Assembly (NCBI GenBank): GCA_009192285.1
Contig: CM018604.1
Span: 5,241,746-5,305,745, forward strand
Direction of reading: 5' to 3'
Source: Morchella semilibera
Lineage: Eukaryota > Ascomycota > Pezizomycetes > Pezizales > Morchellaceae
DNA length: 64,000 bases
Position numbers and translations under genes: made by a program. Below, piece by piece: positions 46,634-58,080 of this stretch. The notes under the pieces are model-generated. The model was not told the origin of the DNA. It did not search any database and saw only the letters and a list, made by a program, of their open reading frames with translations. Numbering within the stretch: the first letter of the stretch is position 1; each line of letters opens with the position of its first letter.

Positions 46634-49111
46634 TCATCTCCTACCTTTTGGCTTCCCCTTGTTCTTTGGCTTTGCTTTTGACATCTTATTATCAAACTTC
46701 TTTGCGCCCTTTGAGGCGCCACCAGGCAGCGTCTTGCCCTTGCCCTTCCCCTTGAGCTTGCTGCCACGGTCGGCCTTCGTCTTCTTATACGACCTCATCT
46801 CCTCTAGCTCTTCGCGCCCCTCCAACCTTTTCCTCTTCTTATTTGACAACTTCTCCTTCTTCTCAGGCAGCTCTATACCATTGAGCTGCGCCTTCGACAC
46901 TTTCGCACGTGCATCCTTCTCCTGCTGCGTCTCAAACCAGGTCCTGCGCGGCCGCGCCTTGATTTCGTCCTCGTACTTGATGAGGTTCTCACCACGTCGT
47001 ACTTGCATCTCCATGCTCTGTATTTGCTTCTCCTGTTTCTCCTCTTTGAGGATCTCCTCAATCTCCTCCTGGAGCTCGTCAATCTTTTTGCCGAGCTCGT
47101 CAACCTTGGTTTGGTCGAGAACACGCGAGACGACCTTAAGGCTCTGGTCTTGGGCTGCTTTGACGGCCGCTTTGACGACCTTGCGGTCGGGCTCTGCGGC
47201 GAGGGTGATGGCGCGACCATGTCGACCCGCACGTGCGGTACGCCCAACTCTATGTAGGTATATCTCGTGGGACTGGGGGGCCTCGTAGTTGATGACTACG
47301 TCGACGCCCTTGATATCAAGACCACGGGAGGCGAGATCAGTGGCGAGGAGGAAGTCGGCTTTTCCGTCACGGAATACCTCGACTGCTTTGACACGCTGTT
47401 CCTGGGAGAGAGAACCGTGGAGCTCGGCGGCCTTGAGGCCAAACAAGCTGAAGACGACACGGGCGCGGTGGGCAAAGACCTTGCTACGGAAGAAAACAAT
47501 GACGCGCTGGTGGAAGTAGTCCTTGCAAAGGAGGACGAGCATAGCGAGGCGGAGGTGATCGCGCTGCGGGCGGATGCGCACGAACTCCTGTACGAGGGTC
47601 TTGACAGTGCTGTGCTTGGTGTCGACCATAATGCGGACGGGCCGCTGTAGGGAGAGTCGAATGAGCTTGTCGACAGAGTCAGTCATTGTGGCGGAGAAGA
47701 GCATGGTTTGCCGGCTCTTGGGGATGGTGTTGATGATCTCGTTGAGCTCGTCAGCGAATCCGTCCTCGAGCATACGGTCAGCCTCGTCCATAACAATGAT
47801 CTCGATGCTCTCGACGGAGAAGCCGGTGGAGTTGCGCATGTGGTCGATGAAACGTCCGGGAGTGGCAATGATTACGTCTGGGCGCTGTTTCAGCTCCTGC
47901 TCTTGCACCTTGAGGGAGAGACCTCCGACTGCTAGTGCAAACTTGATATCTGTAAATGCCGCGAGCTTCACCGCGACACTGTGCGCCTGCATTGCCAACT
48001 CGCGGGTCGGGCAGAGAATAACGACGCGGGAGGTGGGGACCTTCTTGGGCCGGAAGAGCAGACGCTCGAGAATCGGGACAATGAAGGCGGCAGTCTTACC
48101 GGAACCGGTGACGGCACCTCCGACTACATCTTTCCCGAGGAGTGCCACGGGAATGGTCTTTTGCTGGATAAGTGTAGGGGTTGTGAAACCGACGTTGGCG
48201 AGACCGCGCAGAATTGGACGGGAGAGATTCATGGTCTGGAAACTGGCGGAGGTACGCTGCTTCATGTCCTCGCCCTCCTCCTCTGGTGCAAAGAAGGCTG
48301 CCTTTTTGGCGGCCTCCTCGGGGGATTCGGTGTCGCTGTGGGCGGCGTCACTATCGGCAGCATCACTATCGGAAGAGACATCATCGGGGTGGGGAACAGC
48401 AGAAGCGATTGAATCATTATCGGAATCAGCGGCAGCTTCCTCGTTGTCGGGATCTTTCGCCTTGGGGGTTTTCTCCTCCTCCTCCTCCTCTTCCGAGTCC
48501 ACACCACCCCCGAACCCGTCCTCCGCAAGGTCCTCGTCGTCCTCACCGAAGCCAGAGAACTCAATACCCTCCCCTTCAATGCCTTCCCCTTCACTGTCCT
48601 CCCCTTCACTGTCCTCCCCCTCCTCATCCTCCTCATCCTCCTCCGTATCCGCATCGTCCTTGTCCTCATCTTCAGTAGTAGCACCCTTTCTCCGCCGAAT
48701 GATATCATCGATATCCACGCCCTTCTTCCCATCCTTCATAGCGCTCTTTGCACCCTCGAATCCCCACCCCTCATACTCGCCCACACCGGCGCCCGCGTCT
48801 CCCGTCATGAACTCAAAGTCCGAATCGAGGCCGCCATCCTTCTCATTTTCCTTACTAGCCTCCTCCGCAGCAATCCGTTCCTTCTCCCGCTTCCTCTTCT
48901 TCCCGCGCTTCTGCTTCTCGGTCTCGGGCTCTGGCGAGTCCTTGGCAATTGCCTTCTCAGCCGCGATGTCGTCGTCGTCCTCGTCGAGGTCGGGAATGTC
49001 CTCCTCGGAGTCGGAGATGGTCATGACAAAGTCATTGACAAGCTGTTTTATAGGCTCAAGGGCAGCGTCGCCGTTCTTGCCATTGGCGGCGGCAGTTTTA
49101 CTGCGTGCCAT
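46634..49111 (-). CDS. DRS1: DRS1-type DEAD-box RNA helicase
   Basis: A single 825-aa exon (yeast Drs1 752). The N-terminal ~280 residues are acidic/basic low complexity ([16 protein letters not shown], a short [20 protein letters not shown] repeat). The helicase core follows: Q motif [21 protein letters not shown], Walker A AVTGSGKT (about residue 335), [26 protein letters not shown] (DEAD near 442), [14 protein letters not shown] and [13 protein letters not shown]. All catalytic motifs are intact. The C-terminus is Lys-rich with coiled coil ([15 protein letters not shown]). Drs1 acts in the nucleolus in 60S pre-ribosome assembly (27S pre-rRNA processing). The order of motifs plus acidic N- and basic C-tails separate it from other DEAD-box nucleolar helicases. 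Confidence 0.93.
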   Translation of the reverse strand: MARSKTAAANGKNGDAALEPIKQLVNDFVMTISDSEEDIPDLDEDDDDIAAEKAIAKDSPEPETEKQKRGKKRKREKERIAAEEASKENEKDGGLDSDFEFMTGDAGAGVGEYEGWGFEGAKSAMKDGKKGVDIDDIIRRRKGATTEDEDKDDADTEEDEEDEEGEDSEGEDSEGEGIEGEGIEFSGFGEDDEDLAEDGFGGGVDSEEEEEEEKTPKAKDPDNEEAAADSDNDSIASAVPHPDDVSSDSDAADSDAAHSDTESPEEAAKKAAFFAPEEEGEDMKQRTSASFQTMNLSRPILRGLANVGFTTPTLIQQKTIPVALLGKDVVGGAVTGSGKTAAFIVPILERLLFRPKKVPTSRVVILCPTRELAMQAHSVAVKLAAFTDIKFALAVGGLSLKVQEQELKQRPDVIIATPGRFIDHMRNSTGFSVESIEIIVMDEADRMLEDGFADELNEIINTIPKSRQTMLFSATMTDSVDKLIRLSLQRPVRIMVDTKHSTVKTLVQEFVRIRPQRDHLRLAMLVLLCKDYFHQRVIVFFRSKVFAHRARVVFSLFGLKAAELHGSLSQEQRVKAVEVFRDGKADFLLATDLASRGLDIKGVDVVINYEAPQSHEIYLHRVGRTARAGRHGRAITLAAEPDRKVVKAAVKAAQDQSLKVVSRVLDQTKVDELGKKIDELQEEIEEILKEEKQEKQIQSMEMQVRRGENLIKYEDEIKARPRRTWFETQQEKDARAKVSKAQLNGIELPEKKEKLSNKKRKRLEGREELEEMRSYKKTKADRGSKLKGKGKGKTLPGGASKGAKKFDNKMSKAKPKNKGKPKGRR

Positions 49112-50465
49112 TGTGCTGGTGGGATTGTTGTTGGGGAGTTACGGATTTTGGGGGCTCTGAGTTTGGGAGGGAAAAAAATATTTGTGGGCCCCCATCTACG
49201 GCCGGGTAACTGGTGCTGTGTTGCCAAGATCTTGAGGCCGAGTGAGCATTGGTGATCAGGCCTGTACTACTTGGGGCCCGGGAAGTTATTGGAGAGAGTT
49301 TATATTCGAATTATGTAGTGGACTGGCGCATCCCCAAAGTTGCATTATAGCTAGCTAGAGCTACATAGGTTCTAAAGTTAACCTCATTTCGACCGCTCTC
49401 CCGCAACCCTGATCTGGCGCATGTCACCGGCCATATGCATGCCCCCTAGCTCCCTCCAAAATCAAACAAATAACCCCCATATGATCTCACCTCCTACATA
49501 AAAAGAACAAAGAATCGGCGTTCTTTCTTGGTAGACATTCGGGCTACCTTGTCTTGTATTGTACTCTACCCCTCTATCCTACGCGTCGAGTATATACGTA
49601 TTTCCCACGGCTCATCTAGTGGGGGTGGGGAGAACCCTTCCAAAACAAAAGACTCACTTACACCCTCTATCGTGCCCTGGGGCCACCTCACAGCTATATG
49701 TAGGCCCTTTCCTGGCAAGCAGCATACAGCCTGCCCTACGGGATGGACATGGGGCTACATGTAATGTATGCAATCCTGCTGGCAAGTATCTCAAGTGCTA
49801 GTATATATAATACATTTAGGTTTTGGTGGTGCCCCGGACCCTAGTGTACCCATAGCTTTCCGGCGAAGACCCGCCCCCATCTCACTACCATGTGTGTGTA
49901 TAGCCTACATGTACTATCCGTGGTCGAGCTCGCAGATACATGTACTGATACAAGCTGGGGGGTTGTCTAAACTCGGTGAAATACAGTAGCTCGGAGGGTG
50001 GATATATGTGAATTTGGTGCCTCCATGTAACCACATACATGTAGGGCCCCTATATGGACACAGATTGTCATATCTGTGCCACTAGCGAGTGGTATAGGTC
50101 TTAATAACCGCGTATAGCCCTTCCTATTCTAATTAACAATATCCTTTACGTGCTTTGCCATATTGTATGGCCGAGTGATCTACCGTGACTCTCCGCGCTC
50201 CTCCGCTCCCACAATCAGTCCTTACCCGCGTAAAAGAGCATCAGGAAGACATATCATATGGGGGAGAGGGGGGTCTTTTGAACCTCAGAGTACTGCCATC
50301 ACCTGTACTCGGATTTTTATAAATACTTGCCCGTCAGTCATTACCACCGTTACTAATCCGCCAAGACACTCTACGCGAACGCCCAACCTCAGTTTCAGTT
50401 CGCGTCCGCCGGCAACAACTTGAACTCACTCACCGCACATCACCACCATCACCACCACCACCACA
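49112..50465. other. Divergent intergenic region DRS1 / RFC3
   Basis: Contains four TACATGTA palindromes (49756, 49906, 49937, 50036), the densest promoter cluster of this motif in the window. A (CAC)n-rich 5' leader (about 50,433-50,464) runs directly into the RFC3 ATG. No gene is supported. Confidence 0.5.
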
Positions 50466-51854
50466 ATGTCCGACATCGACGATATGGAGCTCGACGACGA
50501 GCGTACAGATGATGCCCCAATCAGCTTCGACAGTGGCTCAAAGGGAAAGAAACTTAGCAAAGCGAACCTCCCCGTCAGCGCCGGCGACACCCTCCCATGG
50601 TCCGTCCAGCGCCCAATCCAATCCGCCTGTCCCTACAGAGTAGAACTAACAGAGCCCTGACCACACACAGGGTCGAGAAGTACCGCCCCGACACCCTCGA
50701 CGACGTCTCCGGCCATGAGGACATCCTCCAGACAAGTTAGCAGCCGCCCCCCCCCCCCCACCTCACTCCCCCGGCCCGTCGCACCCCGTAGCTGACATGC
50801 CGTAGTCAATAGGTTCGTGGCTACCAATCGGCTGCCGCACCTGCTCTTCTATGGGCCGCCTGGGACCGGCAAGACGTCGACGATCCTGGCGCTTGCGCGC
50901 CATATCTATGGTGCGCAGAATATCCGGCAGCAGGTGCTTGAGCTGAACGCCTCGGACGACCGTGGTATCGAGGTGGTGCGGGAGCAGATCAAGACGTTTG
51001 CGTCGACGAAGCAGATCTTTGGCGGTGTGGCGGGGAAGAAGGATGGGCTGGGCGGGTTCAAGCTCATCATCCTGGACGAGGCCGACGCTATGACGAGCGC
51101 GGCGCAGAATGCGCTTAGGAGGATCATGGAGAAGTATTGACCCTCTCCCCCTCCCCCCCCTCTCTCTTCTGGTTGCTATAAAGGGAAGGAGTAGTTTACT
51201 GACGGAGATGGTGGGGGTGATAGATATACGGCAAACACCCGCTTCTGTATCATCGCAAACTACACACACAAGCTCAACGCCGCGCTCCTCTCCCGCTGTA
51301 CCCGCTTCCGCTTCTCGCCCCTCCCGCTCGACGCCCTGCGCAAGCGCGTCGACCACGTCATCTCCTCCGAGTCCGTCGTCATCACCGACCCCGCGCGCGA
51401 AGCCCTCCTGAAGCTCTCCCGCGGCGACATGCGCCGCTCCCTCAACGTCCTGCAGGCCTGCCACGCCTCGACCACGCCCATTGACGCGAAGGGCATTCCC
51501 GACCCCACGGCCAAGCGCGAGGAGATCACGGAGACTCACATCTACGACTGCATTGCCGCGCCGCACCCGCAGGATATCGACATCATCGTCAAGACGCTGC
51601 TGGAGTCGGATGTCACAACGGCGTTGAGGACCATCATTGATATCAAGACGAAGAAGGGCCTCGCGCTGGCGGACCTCCTGGCGTGCTTGGGCGAGGAGTT
51701 GGGGAGGTTGGAGGTGCCGCCGCAGACGAGGGTCGTGTGGATGGAGGGGTTGGCGGAGGTGGAGTGGAGGTTGGGTAGTGGGGGGACTGAAGGGATCCAG
51801 ACGGGGGCCGTGGCGGGGGTCGTCAGGAAGGGGGTGGCTGTAATGAAGAGGTAG
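50466..51854 (+). CDS. RFC3: Replication factor C subunit (yeast Rfc3 / human RFC5)
   Basis: Four exons: 50466..50599, 50671..50735, 50806..51133, 51224..51854, giving 385 aa. After an acidic N-terminus, [20 protein letters not shown] opens the AAA+ module. Then come [15 protein letters not shown] (Walker A, about residue 82), [38 protein letters not shown] (Walker B/DEAD) and [14 protein letters not shown] (SRC arginine-finger motif). The collar domain with [11 protein letters not shown] and KGLALADLL follows. The early [11 protein letters not shown] insertion and sequence order match Rfc3 rather than Rfc2/4. It is part of the clamp loader that places PCNA on DNA, and also of Rad17/Elg1/Ctf18 variants, in the nucleus. 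Intron 2 contains a C13 run (50747-50759). The third junction, GA-AA|A-TAT-ACG, restores [11 protein letters not shown]. Confidence 0.94.
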
Positions 51855-53274
51855 ATGGTGGGTTCACGGGGTGATAAAATGCCGCGGGGAATCCATATAT
51901 ATATATATATAGTTAATGAATAAATGAATTGGTTGGACCAAAACTGTTAAATCTAAAATCGTGAGGCGCTAAATGGAGAGTAGAATACCAAGTATTAAAG
52001 GGAGAGGCCTAGGGGACCACCCCCCAAGTCCCTCCACCCCCACCAAACCTTGGCATACAAATTCACCGGCGAACCAAACAGCCAGTCCAAATTAACTACA
52101 TGTATGTAAATGTAGGCTACAGATCCGATTCAACCTGAAGATCCGGACAGGACAAGGCCTAGGGTGGTTTTCACGGGTGTCAGCTAGGGGTCCGGCTCTT
52201 ATTGCAACGGGTGGTCGGGGTCTAAAATAGACAAAAGTGCAGTCTCCAGCGCCGCGCCCCCCTTCAGCCTGAGCGGATCCATAACTCGATCGGGCCGATG
52301 GTAGCATAGTATCCGGGACCCACCAGGCCTGCTGCACATCTCTAAGAGCTATCGATCGTGTGGACGCTCACCACTTTTGCCCGTGGAAAACTCACCCACG
52401 CCCGATATAAGCCCGTAGGCCAACTCCCACGTAGGCGCCCCGGATAACAACCCCGGCCGGCCTCCTTCGGGGGCGTGATATGCTACAGTTATGTATTTCC
52501 CTGCCCACTACTTAATTGAGGCACTTCCCCTGGCTGGGCTTTCGTGCAGTATGGTGAGTTGAGCCCCGCGCCGTCCCGTCGCCGGGCGCCCTCACCGCTG
52601 CACTGCTCCTGCCCCGGTCTATAAGACCTACGTGTACCACCGCTACTATATTCTGAGCGCCAGTTACCAGTTAAAGTTCGGCCAGTGTTGTCGTGGGGTT
52701 TGCTATCGGGTCGCTGTTTCCGGCCCCATTAGGTCTAGAGACTATAACGTATAGGCTGAGAGATAATGTCTAGATCCCCCCGGGACTGTCCAGAGGATGC
52801 CAGACCCTGGGGTAGGGCTGAAAAGAATATAGAATTGAATATGCAGCGGGCACAGGAGCCCCGCGTCTTTAGACCCTGATTATTCTGTTATCGACACTTG
52901 CTAGAACTACGTCTACAAAATGGAGCTGGCTATGGCTAGCAGTGCGGGGCCTTTCACTACTACTTGTAAACTATACTTTATTGATCCTGCCTCGCCCGAG
53001 TACTGCTCGAAGACTTAGCCCATCTACTCCGGGTGTCACCACAAGCATAGAAAACTCTACCAACTGCGGCTGCATGTTTAGCCTAATCTGAAAATTCCCC
53101 ACAAACGATCATTCCCCCCGAGTGACACTCTGTGAGGATAAGAGCCGGGTAAGACACCCGGATAACGCCCTCGACCCACCGCCGCCCCACCAGAATATCT
53201 ACTTTAGGTAAATACATGTACTCTGCCTCCCACCCCAAACCCGCCGTACCAAAATTACACAAAACACACCCGCC
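51855..53274. other. Intergenic region RFC3 3' side to GPN2 promoter
   Basis: 1.4 kb of mixed composition. It starts with an (AT)n run (about 51,896-51,912) after RFC3 and has TACATGTA at 52097 and 53213. GC-rich patches near 52,400-52,640 have no coding pattern that I can support. Confidence 0.45.
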
Positions 53275-54432
53275 ATGCCATTCGCCCAAGTATTCTACCC
53301 CCAACCCCCCCCCCCTCCTGCTCTCCCAGAGCTCAAAGGACTAACAGCTAGAACTAGCTCGTGATCGGCCCTCCCGGCTCCGGGAAATCCACCTACTGCA
53401 ACGGCATGCACCAGTTCATGTCCGCCATCGGGCGCAAATGCTCCATCGTGAACCTGGACCCGGCAAACGAGAAGACCACGTACCCGTGCGCGCTGGACGT
53501 GCGCCGCCTCATCACGCTCGACGAGGTCATGGACGGGGAGGGCCTCGGGCCCAACGGTGGCGTCATGTATGCGCTGGAGGAGCTGGAGGAGAATATTGAG
53601 TGGCTGGAGGAGGGGCTGTCGAGGTTGGGCCGTGAGTGCTTCTTCCCCGGTGTTGCGGATGGGGTGCGTGGCTGATTGTGGGCGGAGGTGGTAGAGGATT
53701 ATGTGATCTTTGATTGCCCGGGACAGGTGGAGCTGTTCACGCACCATGCAAGCTTAAGGAACATCTTCCTCCGTCTCGAGAAGATGGGCTACCGGGTGCG
53801 TCCCCCCCCCCCCCTTTTACTACTACACTGCTGATCCTCTCTGCGCAACAACAGCTCGTGGTCGTCCACCTCGTCGACGCCCACTACATCACCGACCCCT
53901 CCAAATACATCTCCGTCCTCCTTCTCTGCCTGCGCTCCATGCTCCAGCTCGACCTGCCCCACATCAACGTCCTCTCCAAGATCGACCTGCTGCACCAGTA
54001 CGGCCCGCTCGCGTTCAACCTCGACTTCTACACGGAGGTGCAGGACCTGACGCACCTCCTCCCGCTGCTCGACTCGGACGCGCGCCTCAAAAAGTTTGCA
54101 AAGCTCAACCAGGCCATCGTCGACGTGGTCGACGGCTTCGGCCTCGTGTCCTTTGAGACCCTGGCCGTCGAGGATAAGGTCAGCATGACGGCGCTGCTGC
54201 AGAGCATCGACCGCGCGGGCGGATACGTGTTTGGCGAGGCGGAGGGCGCGGGGGATAATGTGTGGACTATGGCGATGAGGGCGGGTGGGGCGTTGGAATG
54301 AGTGCTGGCGATGTCCAGGAGAGGTGGGTGGACTGTCGGGAGGAGTATGATGAGTTTGAGGAGAAGAGGAGGAGGGAGGAGATGGAGGCGGAGGAGGCGA
54401 GGAGGAGGGAGATGGAGGAGGAGGGGTATTGA
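53275..54432 (+). CDS. GPN2: GPN-loop GTPase 2, C-terminus apparently frameshifted
   Basis: Four exons: 53275..53289 (MPFAQ), 53358..53631, 53695..53795 and 53855 onward. Motifs: P-loop VIGPPGSGKSTYCNGM, G-P-N loop in GLGPNGGVMYALEELEENI, switch DYVIFDCPGQVELFTHH, VVVHLVDAHY and NVLSKIDLL. These define the GPN family. Length and the SIVNLDPANE segment fit GPN2, an RNA polymerase II assembly/nuclear import factor. As it stands the frame stops at 54301 after GGALE. However, the expected tail VGMSAGDVQERWVDCREEYD and EFEEKRRREE continues in the next frame to a stop at 54432. One missing G in the run at 54287-54290 would explain it. Introns 1 and 3 have C11 and C13 runs. Confidence 0.88.
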
Positions 54433-54764
54433 GGTGTTGGTGTTTTTTTTTTGGTGGTGTTAATCCTTCCCCTAACCTCCCTTTTTAAATTACCTTTTTT
54501 TTTATATTTTTTTTCTCTTTTTCTCTTAACTATACAGATTGATATAGGGATAGCAGCTATCAATCAATAGCATTGCAACAAGCATAGGTCAGGAGTTATG
54601 GTGTCCAAATGGATATAAAAAAAATAGTATAATAAAACTGCTCAATTTCCAGACCCGTAAACAACAAGTTTAGCCAATAATAATGGTATTTATGGTATTT
54701 ATGGTATTTATAAGTATTCACAAATGCCCCTCCCCCATACCCGCAACCCACCACACACCCATAC
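54433..54764. other. Convergent intergenic region GPN2 / VMA7
   Basis: T-rich, with three tandem copies of TGGTATTTA (annotated separately). No gene. Confidence 0.5.
54683..54710. repeat. Three tandem copies of a 9-bp unit TGGTATTTA
   Basis: A small minisatellite in the VMA7 3' flank. Confidence 0.8.
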
Positions 54765-55256
54765 CTATTCGCCAAACAGCCTCCTAACCCTCCTCAACAC
54801 GCTGTCCTTCTCGGGATCGTACGGATGGTCCTTACTCGGGATCTCGAGCACCGCCGGGAACGCGGCCGTGTACGTATCGATCCTGTACCTGATCCTCTCT
54901 GCAATCTAACCCCACCCCAACCATTAGCCACCACCACCACACCACCAGACGCGGAAAAAAAAAAAAACTCACGTGCTGGTTGATCAGCAGGATGCCAATG
55001 TCCTTGCGGTTGATGAAGTCGTCGAACGCAGCCTCGATCTTGTCCGTCTCGGTCTTTGCGTCCACGACGAGAAAGTTCTTGGACGCGTTGGGCGCGGGCG
55101 TGACGTGCCCGACGCCGGCGAGGAGGAGCCCGGTCACGGAGTCCTGGTTCTTGTCAGGTCTGTCTGTCTGTGGGAGGAGAGGGGGTATCAGACCTCATCG
55201 CCAATAACAGCGATAAACTGCCGGTCCTTGGAGGATGCGTTGGCGGATGCTGACAT
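54765..55256 (-). CDS. VMA7: V-type ATPase subunit F
   Basis: Three exons: 55256..55194, 55149..54973, 54905..54765, giving 126 aa (yeast Vma7 118). The protein reads [49 protein letters not shown] and ends [20 protein letters not shown] then [11 protein letters not shown]. These are near-invariant stretches of the family. Subunit F sits in the central rotor stalk of V1, which couples ATP hydrolysis to proton pumping at the vacuole. Introns are 44 and 67 bp. Intron 2 has a T run just after the donor. Its start lies 403 bp from the divergent TSR4 start. Confidence 0.95.
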
Positions 55257-55659
55257 TCGTCTGTGGATTGCTTGTTTTGTTTTGTTTTGTTGTGGGTTGG
55301 TGGTAACTGATCTGATATCCGCCGGCGAGAGAGCTTCTCAGGTGGAGGAGGAGGTCCTTTTCCTAGGATTTAGGTTGTGATGCTTGCCCGCCCGCGTTGG
55401 TTGTTGCTGTGTTACGTAGATGTAGCGGTGCTAACCGCATGTGGAAGGACAGGGTCTCAGATAGCCGCAATGCTTGGCGCTGATAAGATTTTCGAAAAGA
55501 GAAACAATCAAATGCCAAACCCCACCAATCGATACCCCACACAACTACACCCCGCCATTGACCTACATCTACAGATATCGAATTGGGGTTTCTATCTCAC
55601 CCCTCACAGTATAGCAGATAGCAATATTATATATATATACATATATATAGGACCCAAAC
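55257..55659. promoter_or_regulatory. Shared divergent promoter region of VMA7 and TSR4
   Basis: 403 bp between two start codons facing away from each other. It contains a T-G rich tract near 55,275-55,295 and an alternating TATATATATACATATATATA tract (about 55,628-55,648) only about 10-30 bp upstream of the TSR4 ATG. That may be the TSR4 core promoter or transcription start zone. Functional role is inferred. Confidence 0.4.
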
Positions 55660-57026
55660 ATGTCCGACACAGACTCCGATATCGGTGATTCCCACAGCAT
55701 CATCAGCACCTCCGTCCTCCTTGGCTACGCCGAACCAAACCCCACCGAAGACCCCATCTCGCAGCTCGGCGGCACACCTGTAACCCCCCTCCTTCCTTCC
55801 TCCACTACTACACACACCCTACTCACTCACAGACTGGCAGAAATGGATGCACAGCACCTCCCCGCCGACTCACGCCTGGCAAAGTGCGGAAACTGCAACA
55901 AGCTCATGTCGCTGCTGCTCCAGCTCAACGGCGACATCCCCGAGACCCCCCACGAGCGCGTCTTCTACGTCTGGGCCTGCAGACTTAGGACCTGCTGGCG
56001 GAAGAAGGGCGCTGTCCGCGCCTTTAGGGGCGTCAGGGTCGTGAAGCAGGAGGAGACGCTACCCCCGCCGCCGCCGCCGACGGAGGAAAAGAAGAAGGAG
56101 AAGGAGAAGGGGCAGCAGGTTAATACGGGTGCATTCCTGTTTGGCGGGTCACCGGCGGGTGCTACTGCAAACCCGTTCGCCGCACCGGCGGGCACAAACC
56201 CGTTCTCTACCACCACCACCACCACCACCACTGCCGCAACAGCAAACCCGTTCGCTGCTCCCACCCCCGCAAACCCATTCTCTACCACCACCACTACCAA
56301 ACCCAAAGCCGAGCCCCTCAAAACATTCGCCTCCGCCCTCTCACAAAATCTACCCACCCCGCCGCCCCCCGCGCCTCAATTCTACGGCCCACCTGAGCCC
56401 TGGCCGGCGCCCCTGCCGCACACATACCCGTCCTACCACCTCGACGCGGAGCACGAGCAGCTCGACACGCGCGCGCCCGCGCTCCCAAAGAATGTGCGCA
56501 TCGTCGACACGGACGAGTACGCCGACACGCCAATGAGCAATAGCGCCGAGGGCGGGGAGAGCAGTGTTGACAAGACGTTCCGGAAGTTTGCGGACCGGGT
56601 GGAGCAGAACCCGGAGCAGGTGCTGAGGTATATTCTCTGCTCTCTTTTTTTTCCTCTTCCTCTTCCTTTTGTTGTCCGCCCTTTGGGGGAGTGGTGGGGC
56701 TGATGGAGGACAGGTATGAGAGGAAGGGGACGCCGCTGCTGTACTCAAAGGACGACGAGATAGGGAAGCTCCTGCTGGGCGCGGACGGGGAGGTCACGCT
56801 CAAGAGGGTGCCGCCGTGCGGCGCTTGCAGGAAGCAAAGGGCCTTCGAGTTCCAGCTCATGCCGTATGCGATTAGCATGCTGGAGAGTGACGATGTTGGG
56901 CTGGACGGCATGGAGTGGGGCACGATCATAGTCGCGACTTGTGTCTGTGTGCCCCCGGTGCTGGATGCCAATGGGGTGGGCTATGTGGAGGAGTGGGCTG
57001 GGGCGCAATGGGAGTCAACAAAATAG
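55660..57026 (+). CDS. TSR4: TSR4 / PDCD2-family 20S pre-rRNA processing factor
   Basis: Two exons: 55660..56627 and 56714..57026, giving 426 aa. It starts with DSHSIISTSVLLGYAEPNP and a zinc-binding module KCGNCNKLMSLLLQLNGDIP ... VFYVWACRLRTCWRKKG. The C-terminal PDCD2_C domain shows PPCGACRKQRAFEFQLMPYA and GMEWGTIIVATC. In yeast, Tsr4 is a dedicated co-translational chaperone for Rps2 needed for 40S maturation. The middle has a duplicated TANPFAAP...NPFSTTTTT block with four NPF tripeptides, and a poly-Pro/Glu/Lys stretch. The segment TPVTPLLPSSTTTHTLLTHR may hide an intron (GTAACC at 55781); frame alone does not decide. Confidence 0.88.
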
Positions 57027-57513
57027 ATGTGCATAGCTATGTAGTTGTGTACTTTGTTTTGTTAGATTGGGCCTACTCTTGTTAGCTCTTTTTATTGTTG
57101 ATCCGGAATTCACAATGTCACACCGGGGTTTATGTGTTCTGCTCTGTTCGTATCAAAAGTAATAGTTTTTCATTTCTGTATTTGTACAGCGCAGAAGAAA
57201 AAAAGGAAAAGGAAAGGAAATTGGGGGGGGGGGGGGGGAGGAATAGAAATAATATGGAGAAAAAGTTTAGTATAGTTCACGCTCCAATTTTTTTTTGATT
57301 GATACTTATCCTTTCTACGCCTCAAGGCGCCAGTAAGAGACCGGTAAAAAAAAAAAAGAAGATAGATTATATACCAATCCCTAGCACTACCGTAAACATT
57401 GTGTCAAACCGGGTATCCTCCACCCTTTAAAAAAAAAAAAAAGACAAAAAAAACCGGCGGCAATAGGCAAAACACAAAAACAAAAAACAAAGAGAGCATA
57501 ATTACATCTTTTT
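57027..57513. other. Convergent intergenic region TSR4 / SmD1
   Basis: Contains a G16 run (57223-57238) in a purine-rich tract and A-runs near 57,346 and 57,430. No gene. Confidence 0.5.
57223..57238. repeat. G16 homopolymer
   Basis: An uninterrupted run of G within a GA-rich stretch downstream of TSR4. Confidence 0.9.
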
Positions 57514-58080
57514 CTAGAAGCCTCTCCCGCCGCCCCTTCCCCTTCCACCGCCTCTCCCACCGCCCCTTCCACCCCTTGGGGCGCCACCGCCCCGTCCGCC
57601 GCCGCCCCGTCCGCCGCCACGGCCGCCGGCGGCTTTATCGGTCTCCTTGCGCGCCTTGTTCTTGGGCTTTGGCGCGTCGTCGATGAGGAGGGTGTCGAGC
57701 GGGAGCGAGTCCGGGAGGATGAAGTAGCGGATGGTGGAGCCGCGGATGTTGATGGTGTCCAGCGAGATGGGGTCGCGGTTGCGGATCGTCATCTTCACGG
57801 TGCGCAGGGAGGTGTTCATCTTTACGTCGACGGATAGGATCGTGCCGTGCAGGATTGTGCCTGTGCTTTGTTAGTATGTGTATATAAAGGAAGGGGGGGG
57901 GGGGCTAATGGAGCTCCTGAAGGGGGGGCGTGGGTACCGTTCTTGAGCTCGACGGTGACCGTCTCGTTCTGGCATTTCATGAGGAACCTAGACGCAGAGG
58001 GAGGGTTAGCCTTACTTTGCTTCTCTGTGATGGGGGGCAATGGGGCGGAGGGGGGGGTCGCGGTACCTGACTAGCTTCAT
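57514..58080 (-). CDS. SMD1: Small nuclear ribonucleoprotein SmD1
   Basis: Three exons: 58080..58067 (14 nt), 57987..57938 (50 nt), 57860..57514, giving 136 aa. It opens [20 protein letters not shown] (Sm motif 1) and continues [20 protein letters not shown]. Sm motif 2 is [20 protein letters not shown]. The C-terminal ~35 residues are RGG/GRG repeats, the tail that carries symmetric dimethyl-arginine in this subunit. SmD1 is one of seven Sm proteins forming the ring on U1, U2, U4 and U5 snRNAs in the spliceosome. Intron 2 has a C12 run on the coding strand (57893-57904). Both introns fall in the first third, and the first exon ends after four and two-thirds codons. Confidence 0.96.

Noticed and set aside
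46873-48732. Arg/Pro-rich ORFs overlapping DRS1 in other frames
   Set aside because: All are frame shadows of the acidic and Ser-rich tracts of DRS1.
47574-49160. 528-aa open frame antisense to DRS1
   Set aside because: It mirrors the acidic, GC-biased codons of DRS1 (Ser/Ser/Ser runs opposite Glu/Asp codons) and has no domain. The DRS1 frame has all helicase motifs.
50763-51566. 267-aa open frame antisense to RFC3
   Set aside because: It crosses RFC3 introns and lies opposite conserved AAA+ motifs. It is a GC-driven shadow.
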